Positions 46,101 through 56,217 of a DNA stretch of 64,000 bases are shown here, piece after piece. The stretch lies in contig NZ_JAEMQH010000002.1 of the NCBI RefSeq assembly GCF_016820575.1, forward strand, positions 1,113,305 to 1,177,304, in the 5' to 3' direction. Source of the stretch: Marinobacter sediminum. Its GTDB lineage: Bacteria > Pseudomonadota > Gammaproteobacteria > Pseudomonadales > Oleiphilaceae. Both the position numbers and the translations under genes were made by a program. Each line of letters starts with the position of its first letter. The stretch's first letter is position 1. A model generated the notes under the pieces. It was not told the origin of the DNA. It did no database searches and was given only the letters and a program-made list of their open reading frames with translations.

Positions 46101-46691
46101 CAGGTCAGTCAGGCGTTCCAGGTTTTCCTGGGTGCGGCGAATGCGGTTTTCGGTTTCCCGGCGACGTTCCTTGTACTTGGAGATGCCCGCCGCTTCCTCG
46201 ATGTAAATCCGGAGCTCTTCTGGCTTGGCCTCGATCAGCCGGGAAATCATACCCTGCTCGATGATAGCGTAGCTACGCGGGCCGAGGCCGGTCCCCAGGA
46301 ACAGATCGGTAATATCCCGGCGCCGGCATTTTGAGCCATTCAGGAAGTAATCGGACTGACCTTCGCGGGACACCCGGCGGCGTACGGAGATTTCGTTGAA
46401 GCTGACAAACTCGCCCGGAGCGGAGCCGTCGCTGTTATCAAAAACCAGTTCAATGGAGGCCTGACCGACAGGCTTGCGGGCGCTGGAGCCATTGAAGATG
46501 ACATCAGTCATGGATTCGCCACGCAGGTACTTGGCGGAACTTTCACCCATGACCCATCGAACGGCATCAATGATGTTGGACTTGCCGCAACCATTAGGCC
46601 CCACCACTGCGGTCATGTTCGATGGGAACGGTACCGTGGTTGGGTCAACGAAGGACTTGAATCCAGCCAGCTTGATGGATTTCAGGCGCAT
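43191..46691 (-). CDS. smc: Chromosome segregation protein SMC
   Basis: ATPase core of the bacterial condensin, with ScpA and ScpB encoded further right in this window. 1166 residues: N-terminal ATPase half with Walker A GPNGCGKSN (31-39), two long coiled coils around a hinge (about 510-650), and the C-terminal half with signature LLSGGEKALTAIALVF and Walker B FCMLDEVDAPLDD. The ATG at 46691 overlaps nothing but starts one base after the TGA of the GntR gene, with AGGAGA upstream inside that gene, so the two are coupled. Confidence 0.97.
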   Translation of the reverse strand: MRLKSIKLAGFKSFVDPTTVPFPSNMTAVVGPNGCGKSNIIDAVRWVMGESSAKYLRGESMTDVIFNGSSARKPVGQASIELVFDNSDGSAPGEFVSFNEISVRRRVSREGQSDYFLNGSKCRRRDITDLFLGTGLGPRSYAIIEQGMISRLIEAKPEELRIYIEEAAGISKYKERRRETENRIRRTQENLERLTDLRDELGRQLQHLERQAAAAEKYKAYKHEERQKKAELTVLRWQTLDNDLQSWRSKIRDTELELEKRLTERVNLETSLESLRDNHLDRTEHFNKAQARYYEAGADIARIEQSLEHQRERSRQTAAELDQAMANQRELARELEQDESRLAGIQEELDMIEPEQEALALRSEESGEKLQMAEDAMSEWQQQWEDFSGRSSDARRQAELSQSRIRSLEDAIEQLRNRYRKLEDEQALLEGQMDRAELEELLEQQETLELQREEAAERIATIQETLYQARQNQREAEQAAAEDRQRVQSLRASLESQQALLDEQLGGQDDALQGWLSEHGLTDSPRVAGKLSIENGWEFAVEQVIGRFTHGLALPGIEDLSTAIASAPKGLALVNSGEQQAAELVSDRLAAKVSGLPAVASLMAGIRTVETLDHALKLQASLADGESAITPEGVWVSRDWLLMPDSEAGQVGVIERQKKVSELTEQLAQAEESLELANDRLDSLQERAERAEAQRDDAQASLSDAERELSGLSSRISGLRARAEQIDARLKSIREDLSDVSLNLEDREESLQSAREEWQQALASSEDSDEEKERLLEQRDSLRENLDRLRHDARHDRDHAHQLQLQLQSLHSQRDGLKQTIERMQMQKERIEERLEILRESRESAEEPIEDLQMQLEGLLDRRLAEEEKLGGARDALEEIDREVRDKEQGRSRVDHQIQDVRSSLEKLKMESQALEIRSGNHIEQLKELDVKLQEVLEQLPEGANEKDWAEELEKIGNRIQRLGAINLAAIEEYQVQSERKTYLDSQNDDLMEALETLDNAIRKIDRETRQRFKETFDQVNSGLQALFPKVFGGGNAYLELTGEDLLETGVAIMARPPGKKNSTIHLLSGGEKALTAIALVFSIFQLNPAPFCMLDEVDAPLDDANVGRYANMVKEMSKQVQFIYITHNKIAMELGDQLMGVTMHEPGCSRLVSVDVEEAAALAEA

Positions 46692-46692
46692 A

Positions 46693-47376
46693 TCAGGTGT
46701 TCTCCTCATCCCTGAGAATGGTCAGGACCTGCTTGCGCTGGTGCTCACCGAAGGACTCGATAACGGACTGCAGACGAACTACGTCATCATTGACCGCGGC
46801 ATCGGCCAACTGACGGAAAAAGGTCGCGGTTTCACCGATCTCGTCCCGGAAATGCTCCAAAGCAACAAAATAGGTTCGGCTGATAGCTGGCCGGAAGTTT
46901 TCCAGGGTTTCTTCCAGAAACGGATTTTCCACCAGTTTGTAAGCGTACCGCATCACCCCGAAACCGGCGTCGATGACTTTTTCGGCAGCGTCAGCGCCGG
47001 TCGAATTCATCGCCGCAATCACCGCTTGCAGCTCGCTGACCTGCCCCATTACCCCGCCTAATTCCTTGCCGGACCAGCGCTCAAGCACTTTGCGCCCGAG
47101 CATGCACAGCAGATCAATGTAGATATCGTAAAGGCTGTTAACGCTCTCAGGCGTTAAATTCGAAACCACCGCGCCACGACGTGGGTAAATGTTGATCAGG
47201 TGACGACGCTGGAGAATCAGGAGGGCTTCACGCACAGAGCCACGACTGACATTGAGATCTCCGGCAACCTTAAGCTCCTGAATGCGCTCTCCAGGTTCAA
47301 GATCTCGAGTAATGATCCGTTGCCCCAGGTGCTGGGCGATTTGTTCAGACAGACTTTCCGGGGCCTGAAACCTCAT
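46693..47376 (-). CDS. GntR-family transcriptional regulator
   Basis: DNA-binding regulator of 227 residues: winged helix at 5-75 (LSEQIAQHLGQRIITRDLEPGERI, LNVSRGSVREALLILQRRHLI) and an all-helical FCD-like C-terminal domain. Its gene sits directly before smc in the same transcript, an order also known in Pseudomonas. Target genes and ligand are unknown; it may repress its own operon. Confidence 0.9.
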   Translation of the reverse strand: MRFQAPESLSEQIAQHLGQRIITRDLEPGERIQELKVAGDLNVSRGSVREALLILQRRHLINIYPRRGAVVSNLTPESVNSLYDIYIDLLCMLGRKVLERWSGKELGGVMGQVSELQAVIAAMNSTGADAAEKVIDAGFGVMRYAYKLVENPFLEETLENFRPAISRTYFVALEHFRDEIGETATFFRQLADAAVNDDVVRLQSVIESFGEHQRKQVLTILRDEENT

Positions 47377-47600
47377 AAAGATAGTCGCTCACTTCTGCAG
47401 ACGGCATAGGTACAAGCGCAGCAGTTTACCACAGGCGTCCGCCAGCCCAATGCCCTGCCTGACATTTCGATTTCGACCCCGCACCCAGGCGGCAAAGGTC
47501 TGCCGGTAAATTGACACCACCCCAAGCCAACGCGTGAAAAGCCTCAGATTCAGCGTGAGAGGTAAATCCTAACCAGCTGTAAATTAGGCACTTTCATATT

Positions 47601-47616
47601 TTGGCATAGCTTCTGC
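47601..47616 (+). promoter_or_regulatory. Possible sigma-54 promoter before the diguanylate cyclase
   Basis: TTGGCA and TGC are spaced so that GG and GC are 10 bases apart, as in the -24/-12 class; two consensus positions differ. The distance to the GTG start is about 50 bases. Confidence 0.35.
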
Positions 47617-47664
47617 TTTCACCATGTCAGAGTCGCGCAAATTCCACGGACAGAGTAAACACCA

Positions 47665-48591
47665 GTGAAACAGATACCTTCCATCGAACGATCCATCGCT
47701 CAGCCCCGCAAGTTGGCGGAACTGAAGCAGGCGCAGAAGGACTGGGCCAACACCCCTGATGTGCTCTCACGTCTGACCCGACGACTGACCACGACACTCT
47801 CTCTGGAAACCCAGCTGGGCATTGTCGCCGACGAACTCAGCGCCATCGTACCCTTTGATTCACTGAACTACCGGCATCGGATTGCGCGCCAGGATTTCGT
47901 GTTTGCCTCGGGCCTGGGTGGCCAGCACAAGTGCGAGTACCGACTCAATCTCGAGGGCGTTCCCTACGGCACTCTTACCCTGTACCGGCGCAAGAAATTC
48001 TCTGAGGAGGAACTGGAGGGGGTCGAAACGATACTGGGCGCGGCAATCTGCCCACTGCGCAATGCCTGCCAGTTCCTTACCATTGAGCAGGCGGCACTGA
48101 CTGATTCTCTAACCGGCATTCCCAACAAACGTGCCCTGGACGACAGTCTATTGCGGGCGAGTCAGCTGTCGGATCGCCATGCGGAATCTTACTCCCTTAT
48201 TCTGTGCGACCTGGATCATTTCAAGAAGGTCAACGACAATCACGGCCACGTGGTAGGTGACCACCTCCTGCAGCAGGCGGCAGAAAGCATTGAGCGGGCA
48301 CTGCGGACGTCAGACAGTGTCTACCGGTTCGGGGGTGAGGAGTTTGCCATTGTGCTCCCGCACACCTGTGATCAGGATGCACGGGATGTGGCAGACCGAG
48401 TTCGCACGGCCATTGCCAACATCCGTGTTGACTGCGGGGACGGTAAGCTTTCAGTAACCGCCAGCTGCGGCGTCGCTACCCATCTTGGCAACGAAACGCC
48501 CGAGCAGTGGCTGGCGCGGGCCGATGATGCCCTGTATAACGCCAAGCGCCACGGGCGGAACTGCACTCAGGTATTCGCAACTATCGGCTGA
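47665..48591 (+). CDS. Diguanylate cyclase with GAF-like N-terminus
   Basis: Makes c-di-GMP from two GTP. 308 residues: an N-terminal sensor of about 130 residues of GAF-like type (LSLETQLGIVADELSAIVPFDSLNY), then a complete GGDEF domain with DSLTGIPNKRAL, CDLDHFKKVND, GGEEF at 223-227 and an RTSD inhibitory site at 214-217. It is soluble, with no membrane helix. GTG start with only a weak GGA upstream. Stops three bases from the end of convergent rluB. Confidence 0.93.
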   Translation: MKQIPSIERSIAQPRKLAELKQAQKDWANTPDVLSRLTRRLTTTLSLETQLGIVADELSAIVPFDSLNYRHRIARQDFVFASGLGGQHKCEYRLNLEGVPYGTLTLYRRKKFSEEELEGVETILGAAICPLRNACQFLTIEQAALTDSLTGIPNKRALDDSLLRASQLSDRHAESYSLILCDLDHFKKVNDNHGHVVGDHLLQQAAESIERALRTSDSVYRFGGEEFAIVLPHTCDQDARDVADRVRTAIANIRVDCGDGKLSVTASCGVATHLGNETPEQWLARADDALYNAKRHGRNCTQVFATIG

Positions 48592-48594
48592 GGC

Positions 48595-49566
48595 CTACTT
48601 TTTAACCGGCTTGCGCTTGGGAGCAGTGGCCTTTACCGAAGATTTCGCCGGCCGAGAGTCGCTTACCTGCCAGCGACCGCCACTGCGCTTCTGATTTCTG
48701 GTGGGACTTTTCCGGCGCTGTCGATCCTGCGCCGCTTTTTCACTGGGGGTTTTCTGCGGGATGGCGAGCGCGTTCAAACCAACCGCGCGGCTCAGGGAGT
48801 CCACAGCCTTCTGGTCCAGCTCTTCCCACTTGCCCAGGGTCAATCGGCTGGGAAGGAAAACCGACCCATAGCGAACCCGTTTCAGGCGACTAACCTTCAC
48901 ACCCTGGGATTCCCAGAGGCGGCGGACTTCCCGGTTACGCCCTTCGAGCAGCGTCACGTGGAACCAGCGATTCATGCCACTGCCACCCGCGGGGCTGATG
49001 TCGGTGAACTTGGCCATGCCATCGTCCAACAACACGCCCTGCATCAGGCGCTCAATCATGGCGTCGTCCACCTCGCCGAAGATGCGCACCGCGTACTCAC
49101 GGTCAATCTGGCTGGACGGATGCATCAATCGATTGGCCAGCTCGCCGTCGGTGGTAAACAGCACCAGGCCGGTGGTGTTGATATCCAGGCGACCAATGGA
49201 AATCCAGCGATGGTCCTTGAGACGGGGCAATCGGTCGAACACTGTCGGCCGCCCTTCCGGATCCTTGCGGGTGGTGACCTCGCCCTCAGGCTTGTTGTAG
49301 ATCAGGACCCGTCGAACGACCTCGGCGGCGCCGGAGACATCGAGGCGCTTGCCATCAAGCTCGAACTGGTCCTCGACCGTGGCCTTCTGCCCGGGTGCGA
49401 CCGCATTGCCGTTCACAGTCAGACGCCCGGCCTCCATCCAGCCCTCAATTTCACGCCGTGACCCTACACCGGCCCGTGCCAGAAGTTTCTGGATGCGCTC
49501 GGGACCCGCATCGCTGGTTGTGTCGACCGCTGGTTTAGCGGCTTTCTTTGGGCGTTGTGAACCCAT
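48595..49566 (-). CDS. rluB: 23S rRNA pseudouridine synthase RluB
   Basis: Makes pseudouridine 2605 (E. coli numbering) in 23S rRNA. S4 domain near residues 22-70 (RIQKLLARAGVGSRREIE), catalytic Asp128 in GRLDINTTGL, then the synthase fold with EGRNREVRRLWESQG and a basic, Lys/Arg-rich tail (about 275-323). It follows scpB with a 38-base gap, as is common in gammaproteobacteria. RsuA/RluB/RluE are similar; length and neighbours favour RluB. Confidence 0.93.
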   Translation of the reverse strand: MGSQRPKKAAKPAVDTTSDAGPERIQKLLARAGVGSRREIEGWMEAGRLTVNGNAVAPGQKATVEDQFELDGKRLDVSGAAEVVRRVLIYNKPEGEVTTRKDPEGRPTVFDRLPRLKDHRWISIGRLDINTTGLVLFTTDGELANRLMHPSSQIDREYAVRIFGEVDDAMIERLMQGVLLDDGMAKFTDISPAGGSGMNRWFHVTLLEGRNREVRRLWESQGVKVSRLKRVRYGSVFLPSRLTLGKWEELDQKAVDSLSRAVGLNALAIPQKTPSEKAAQDRQRRKSPTRNQKRSGGRWQVSDSRPAKSSVKATAPKRKPVKK

Positions 49567-49604
49567 CTATAAATCCTTAGTTACTGACCGAAACCGTAGC
49601 GGTC

Positions 49605-50234
49605 TCAGTGAAGTGTCTGCTCGTTCGAGTCGTCGTCTTTTGGCGACTCAAACTCTATTTCCGCCTGCATGTTCTTTTCAATCTCACGCCCGATCTCTTC
49701 GAGATCCCGCACTTCGGATAAAGGTGGCAACTGGTCCAGGCCGCTGAGATTGAAATAATCGAGGAACTGTTTGGTCGTCGCGTACATAGCAGGCCGCCCC
49801 GGAACATCCCGGTGCCCGACGACGCGCACCCACTCTCGCTCAAGCAGCGTGCGAATGATATTGCTGCTTACCGTAACGCCTCGAATATCTTCAATTTCGC
49901 CCCGGGTGATGGGTTGGCGATAAGCGATCAGCGCCAGGGTTTCCAGCAATGCCCGAGAATAGCGCTGGGGTCGTTCCTCGAACAGGCGTCCGACCCAGGG
50001 CGCGTACTCTTCGCGGATCTGGAGACGGAAACCACTGGCAACCTTCTTCAGCTCAAAGCCGCGATTCTCGCACGCGGATTCCAGCAGCATCATGACATGC
50101 TCCATAACCTGCCGCGCAGGCCGCTCATCCTCGGTGAACAGCTCTCGCAACTGGTCCAACGACAACGGTTTACCGGCTGCCAACAGAGCCGCCTCGGCGA
50201 TCGCCTGGATACGTAACAGATGCTCTTCATTCAT
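49605..50234 (-). CDS. scpB: Condensin subunit ScpB
   Basis: Winged-helix subunit that, with ScpA, bridges the SMC heads. 209 residues with IQAIAEAALLAAGKPLSLDQL, the conserved RYSRALLETLALIAYRQPITRGEIE and GRPAMYATTKQFLDYF. The C-terminal acidic tail is low complexity. Follows scpA by 51 bases on the same strand. Confidence 0.95.
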   Translation of the reverse strand: MNEEHLLRIQAIAEAALLAAGKPLSLDQLRELFTEDERPARQVMEHVMMLLESACENRGFELKKVASGFRLQIREEYAPWVGRLFEERPQRYSRALLETLALIAYRQPITRGEIEDIRGVTVSSNIIRTLLEREWVRVVGHRDVPGRPAMYATTKQFLDYFNLSGLDQLPPLSEVRDLEEIGREIEKNMQAEIEFESPKDDDSNEQTLH

Positions 50235-50285
50235 AACGGTGCCCCGTGCTCCACACGTCTCTCAGATAACAGCCAGCTGGCTCCA

Positions 50286-51113
50286 TCAGCTCGCCGCCCT
50301 GGCTCTTACATGAATTGGCCCCAGCACTTCGGCCTGAACCACTTCAATCAGCTGTTCCTTTACCAGTTCCAGGGTCGCCAGGAACGACACCACGACGCCC
50401 AGCTTGCCCTCCTCCGGAGTAAACAGGCTTTCGAACGTGACAAAATGATCGTCTCGCAATACCGACAGAATCGCCGACATGCGCTCCCGGGTGGACAACT
50501 TCTCCCGCTCAACATGGTGACTGGTAAACAGATCGGCACGCTGGAGCACGCCCTGCAATGCCAGCAGCATTTCCCGCAAATCAACGTCCGGATGCGGCTG
50601 GCTCGACGGCATTTTAGGCAGTGCTGCCGAGGCCGAGAAATTATCACGCTCCAGTCGTGGCAGTTCGTCGATATCCTCTGCCGCCTTCTTGAACCGCTCG
50701 TATTGCTGCAATCGACGGATCAGTTCAGCCCGAGGATCTACCTCGTCGTCGTCCTCGCTCTCCTGTCGCGGCAGCAACATGCGCGATTTAATCTCTGCCA
50801 GCGTCGCCGCCATCACCAGATACTCGGCAGCCAGTTCGAAGCGCATGGCCTCGACGGCACCAATGTAATCCATGTATTGGCGGGTGATTTCGCTGACATC
50901 GACGTTCAGGATGTCCATGTTCTGGCGACGAATCAGATAAAGCAGCAGGTCCAAAGGCCCTTCGAAGGCCTCCAGGAACACCGCAAGGGCGTCGGGCGGT
51001 ATGTAAAGATCTTTGGGCAGATCAACGAAGGGTTTGCCGGAAACCCGAGCAAGCGGCGACTGCTCGGGCGTCTCTTCCTCGTCGGCCACTGGCGTAGCTT
51101 CGCTGTCGTCCAT
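50286..51113 (-). CDS. scpA: Condensin subunit ScpA
   Basis: Kleisin subunit of SMC-ScpAB. 275 residues: an acidic N-terminal extension, FEGPLDLLLYLIRRQNMDI (family hallmark), an EYLVMAATLAEIKSRMLLP helix and a C-terminal winged helix (VVVSFLATLELVKEQLIEV). ATG at 51113 is preceded by GGGGAGAG; the frame runs back to a GTG at 51137 without support. The gene lies downstream of trpS. Confidence 0.94.
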   Translation of the reverse strand: MDDSEATPVADEEETPEQSPLARVSGKPFVDLPKDLYIPPDALAVFLEAFEGPLDLLLYLIRRQNMDILNVDVSEITRQYMDYIGAVEAMRFELAAEYLVMAATLAEIKSRMLLPRQESEDDDEVDPRAELIRRLQQYERFKKAAEDIDELPRLERDNFSASAALPKMPSSQPHPDVDLREMLLALQGVLQRADLFTSHHVEREKLSTRERMSAILSVLRDDHFVTFESLFTPEEGKLGVVVSFLATLELVKEQLIEVVQAEVLGPIHVRARAAS

Positions 51114-51172
51114 CAACACTCTCTCCCCTGGAAGCACCTTGCTACCCTGACCATCACACCTGAACAGGCAGC

Positions 51173-52387
51173 TTAACGGTAATGCAGCCCCATCGCCGCC
51201 CGAACTTCCTCGAGTGTATCGCGGGCCGCATCACGTGCGTGTTCACGTCCTTCCTGAAGGATTGAATGCACCAGGTCGGGGTTGCTTTCGTACTCGCGGG
51301 CGCGCTCATGCAACGGGCGCTGTTCCTCGACAATGGAGTCGATCAGCGGTTTTTTGCAATCCAGGCAGCCAATGCCGGCGCTCCGACAGCCGTTCTGAAC
51401 CCAATCCTGGGTATCGGAATCGGAATAAATCTTGTGCATCTCCCAGACTGGGCACTTTTCAGGGTCGCCGGGATCGGTTCTGCGCACACGCTGGGGATCG
51501 GTCTGCATGGTGCGAATCTTCTGAGCAACGCTGTCCGGCTCTTCGCGCAGACCGATGTAATTGTTGTAGGACTTGGACATCTTCTGGCCGTCCAGCCCCG
51601 GCATCTTGGATTCCGGCGTTAGCAACGGCTGCGGCTCTGGCAGAATGACCTTGCCGCCACCTTCGATGTAGCCATAGAGACGCTCGCGATCACCCAGGGA
51701 GATGTTCTGCTGTTCCTTGAGCAAGGCACGGGCGGTTTCCAGTGCCTCCAGATCGCCCTCTTCCTGGTAACGCCGTTTGAGGTTGCGATACAGCTTGGCG
51801 TTCTTTTTACCCATCTTGACGATCGCGCCCTCGGCCTGCTCCTCAAATCCTGGCTCGCGGCCATAGATGTGATTGAACCGACGGGCAATTTCCCGAGTAA
51901 TCTCGACGTGGGAGACTTGGTCCGCACCGACTGGAACCTTGCCGGCCCGGTAGACCAGGATGTCCGCGCTCTGCAGCAGTGGGTATCCCAGGAACCCGTA
52001 AGTCGCGAGATCCTTTTCCCTGAGCTTCTCCTGCTGATCCTTGAAGGTGGGCACCCGCTCCAGCCAGCCAAGTGGAGTGATCATTGACAGCAACAGATGC
52101 AGCTCCGCGTGCTCAGGCACCTGGGACTGGATGAACATCGTTGATGAGCCCGGGTTGACGCCCGCAGCCAGCCAGTCAATAACCATGTCCCAGACACTTT
52201 GCTCAATGCCGGCGGGGTTATCGTATTCAGTGGTCAGCGCGTGCCAGTCGGCCACGAAGAAGAAGCACTCGAACTCGTGCTGGAGTTTCACCCAGTTTTT
52301 AAGCACACCATGGTAATGACCGAGATGTAGCTTGCCGGTCGGACGCATGCCGGACAGAACCCTTTGCTGGGAATCTACAGAACTCAA
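51173..52387 (-). CDS. trpS: Tryptophanyl-tRNA synthetase with Cys-rich motif
   Basis: Charges tRNA-Trp. 404 residues, longer than the usual ~330: class I signatures are HLGH (21-24) and KMSKS (269-273), with an insertion at about 188-245. Late in the protein Cys312, 334, 341 and 344 form C-x21-C-x6-C-x2-C, one residue short of the Fe-S motif known from Thermotoga TrpRS (C-x22-C-x6-C-x2-C). An iron-sulfur cluster near the tRNA-binding part is therefore possible. TTG start with GAGGAG 8 bases upstream. It is followed by the condensin genes. Confidence 0.95.
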   Translation of the reverse strand: MSSVDSQQRVLSGMRPTGKLHLGHYHGVLKNWVKLQHEFECFFFVADWHALTTEYDNPAGIEQSVWDMVIDWLAAGVNPGSSTMFIQSQVPEHAELHLLLSMITPLGWLERVPTFKDQQEKLREKDLATYGFLGYPLLQSADILVYRAGKVPVGADQVSHVEITREIARRFNHIYGREPGFEEQAEGAIVKMGKKNAKLYRNLKRRYQEEGDLEALETARALLKEQQNISLGDRERLYGYIEGGGKVILPEPQPLLTPESKMPGLDGQKMSKSYNNYIGLREEPDSVAQKIRTMQTDPQRVRRTDPGDPEKCPVWEMHKIYSDSDTQDWVQNGCRSAGIGCLDCKKPLIDSIVEEQRPLHERAREYESNPDLVHSILQEGREHARDAARDTLEEVRAAMGLHYR

Positions 52388-52451
52388 AGCACGAACTCCT
52401 CAATTTGTTTTTGGACCGCCATGATAAGACAGGCGACCCGGCATTATAAAT

Positions 52452-52488
52452 AAAAAACCCCCGCTCTGCAGGGCAGAAACGGGGGTTT
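52452..52488 (-). terminator. Terminator at the end of the sdh-suc gene run
   Basis: 9-bp inverted repeat (52455-52463 with 52480-52488, AAACCCCCG type) with an inner CTGC/GCAG pairing and a T run on the minus strand, just after sucD. Confidence 0.9.
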
Positions 52489-52505
52489 CAGCAAAGAAGA
52501 CCGAC

Positions 52506-53378
52506 TTACCAGCCAGTTACTTCCTTCAGAGCCTTGCCAATATCGGCCAGGCTACGCACGGTTTTAACGCCTGCGTCGTTCAGGGCGGCAAACTTTTCGT
52601 CTGCTGTACCCTTACCACCGGAGATGATCGCACCGGCGTGACCCATACGCTTACCAGGAGGTGCAGTAACACCAGCGATGTAGGAAACCACCGGCTTGGT
52701 TACGTTTTCCTTGATGAACGCAGCGGCTTCTTCTTCAGCGGTACCGCCGATCTCGCCGATCATTACGATGGCTTCGGTCTGCGGATCTTCCTGAAGCAGC
52801 TTCAGGATGTCGATGAAGTTAGAGCCCGGAATCGGGTCACCACCGATACCGATACAGGTCGACTGGCCGTAGCCGAAGTCGGTGGTCTGCTTGACGGCTT
52901 CGTAAGTCAGGGTGCCTGAACGAGACACGATACCGACTTTGCCCGGCTTGTGGATGCTGCCCGGCATGATGCCGATCTTGCATTCACCCGGAGTGATAAC
53001 ACCTGGGCAGTTGGGGCCGATCATGCGAACGCCTTTGCGATCGACGTACTCTTTCGCGTACAGCATGTCGATGGTCGGGATGCCTTCGGTGATGCACACG
53101 ATCAGCTGGATGCCAGCGTCTGCGGCTTCAATGATGGCGTCCTTGCAGAACGGAGCCGGTACGTAGATAACAGTCGCCTCAGCGCCAGTCTTCTCGACCG
53201 CTTCGCGAACGGTGTTGAATACTGGCAGACCCAGGTGCTCAGTGCCGCCCTTACCCGGGCTTACGCCACCAACCATCTTGGTGCCGTACTCGATGGCCTG
53301 CTCTGAGTGGAAGGTACCCTGTGCGCCGGTAAAGCCCTGGCAGATAACCTTGGTGTCTTTATTGATCAGGATGCTCAT
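52506..53378 (-). CDS. sucD: Succinyl-CoA synthetase alpha subunit
   Basis: Converts succinyl-CoA to succinate with NTP formation, in complex with SucC. 290 residues: CoA-binding Rossmann domain ([18 protein letters not shown]), [16 protein letters not shown], and phospho-His247 in [14 protein letters not shown]. Its ATG shares a base with the sucC stop (TAATG), typical of coupled subunits. Confidence 0.97.
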   Translation of the reverse strand: MSILINKDTKVICQGFTGAQGTFHSEQAIEYGTKMVGGVSPGKGGTEHLGLPVFNTVREAVEKTGAEATVIYVPAPFCKDAIIEAADAGIQLIVCITEGIPTIDMLYAKEYVDRKGVRMIGPNCPGVITPGECKIGIMPGSIHKPGKVGIVSRSGTLTYEAVKQTTDFGYGQSTCIGIGGDPIPGSNFIDILKLLQEDPQTEAIVMIGEIGGTAEEEAAAFIKENVTKPVVSYIAGVTAPPGKRMGHAGAIISGGKGTADEKFAALNDAGVKTVRSLADIGKALKEVTGW

Positions 53379-54544
53379 TATTTACCCCCTGCGGCTTTAA
53401 CGACTTGCTCTGCGGCATCCGCCAGGCTGGTGGCGGCAATGATGTTCAGGCCACTGTCGGCGAGTACCTGAGTGCCCTTCTCGGCGTTGTTGCCTTCGAG
53501 GCGAACAACCACAGGAACCTTAACGCCCACGTCCTTAACCGCACCGATAATGCCTTCGGCAATCATGTCGCAACGTACGATACCGCCGAAGATGTTAACC
53601 AGAACGGCTTGTACGCTGTCGTCAGACAGGATGATTTTGAACGCCTCTGAAACGCGTTCTTTGGTAGCACCGCCGCCAACGTCCAGGAAGTTGGCCGGCT
53701 GGCCACCGGACAGCTTGATGATGTCCATAGTGCCCATGGCAAGGCCTGCGCCGTTAACCATACAGCCGATGTTGCCTTCCAGCGCCACGTAGTTCAGTTC
53801 CCACTTGGCAGCTTCGGCTTCACGGGAATCTTCCTGGGAAGGATCGTGCATCTCGTGAATTTTCTTCTGACGGTACAGCGCGTTGCCGTCTACGCCAATC
53901 TTCGCGTCCAGGCAGTGCAGGTCACCGGCCGGTGTGATAACCAGCGGGTTAATTTCCAGCAGCGCCAGGTCACGGTCTTCAAACAGCTTCGCCAGACCCA
54001 TGAAGATCTTGGTGAACTGACCGATCTGCTTGCCTTCAAGACCCAGCTTGAACGCCAGCTCGCGGCCCTGGTACGGCTGTGCGCCAACCAGCGGATCCAC
54101 TTCGGCTTTCAGGATCTTTTCCGGAGTCTCTTCGGCAACCTGTTCGATCTCAACACCACCTTCGGTGGAGGCCATGAACACGATACGACGGGTGCCACGA
54201 TCCACAACCGCGCCCAGGTACAGCTCCTGGTCGATGTCGGTCAGCGATTCAACCAGAATCTTGCTCACCGGCTGGCCGTTCTCGTCGGTCTGGTAAGTTA
54301 CCAGGTTCTTGCCCAGCCACTTTTCAGCGAACTCACGGATTTCGTCTTTGCTCTTGACCAGCTTTACACCGCCGGCCTTACCACGGCCACCAGCGTGAAC
54401 CTGTGCCTTGACGACCCATGCGTCACCACCAATTTCGGTGGCAGCCGCTACGGCTTCCTGAGGGGTATCGCAGGCAACGCCCTGAGATACTGGCAGGCCA
54501 TATTCAGCGAAAAGCTGTTTGCCCTGATATTCATGCAAATTCAT
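53378..54544 (-). CDS. sucC: Succinyl-CoA synthetase beta subunit
   Basis: ATP-grasp subunit of succinyl-CoA synthetase, 388 residues beginning [18 protein letters not shown]. It has [42 protein letters not shown] and the C-terminal [16 protein letters not shown] loop. The frame upstream to 54601 is not needed: ATG at 54544 has GGGACATTAACT-like sequence before it. A 195-base gap with hairpins separates it from lpd. Confidence 0.97.
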   Translation of the reverse strand: MNLHEYQGKQLFAEYGLPVSQGVACDTPQEAVAAATEIGGDAWVVKAQVHAGGRGKAGGVKLVKSKDEIREFAEKWLGKNLVTYQTDENGQPVSKILVESLTDIDQELYLGAVVDRGTRRIVFMASTEGGVEIEQVAEETPEKILKAEVDPLVGAQPYQGRELAFKLGLEGKQIGQFTKIFMGLAKLFEDRDLALLEINPLVITPAGDLHCLDAKIGVDGNALYRQKKIHEMHDPSQEDSREAEAAKWELNYVALEGNIGCMVNGAGLAMGTMDIIKLSGGQPANFLDVGGGATKERVSEAFKIILSDDSVQAVLVNIFGGIVRCDMIAEGIIGAVKDVGVKVPVVVRLEGNNAEKGTQVLADSGLNIIAATSLADAAEQVVKAAGGK

Positions 54545-54739
54545 AGTTAATGTCCCGCTTTTTGATGGAGGATAACCACGTACGGAAATGAACCCGCGCA
54601 AGCCCCGCTGTGGGACTGCTGTTGCGAATTCGGTTTGGCGAGCCGGGGATCACCTCAGCTCGCCGTGAGCGCAACCGGAAGCCAGCCGTTTTTATGGCAG
54701 TGGGGCGCCAATATTGGCGCCCCCGCTTCCTGGCTTGCG
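54545..54739. other. Hairpin-rich gap between lpd and sucC
   Basis: 195 bases with a palindrome GGGGCGCCAATATTGGCGCCCC (middle near 54715; only its two arms GGCGCC matter) and a second inverted repeat GGCGAGC/GCTCGCC near 54637-54665. Neither has a T run, so they are more likely to slow or protect the transcript than to end it. Confidence 0.5.
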
Positions 54740-56212
<1,473 letters not shown>

Positions 56213-56217
56213 TCAGC

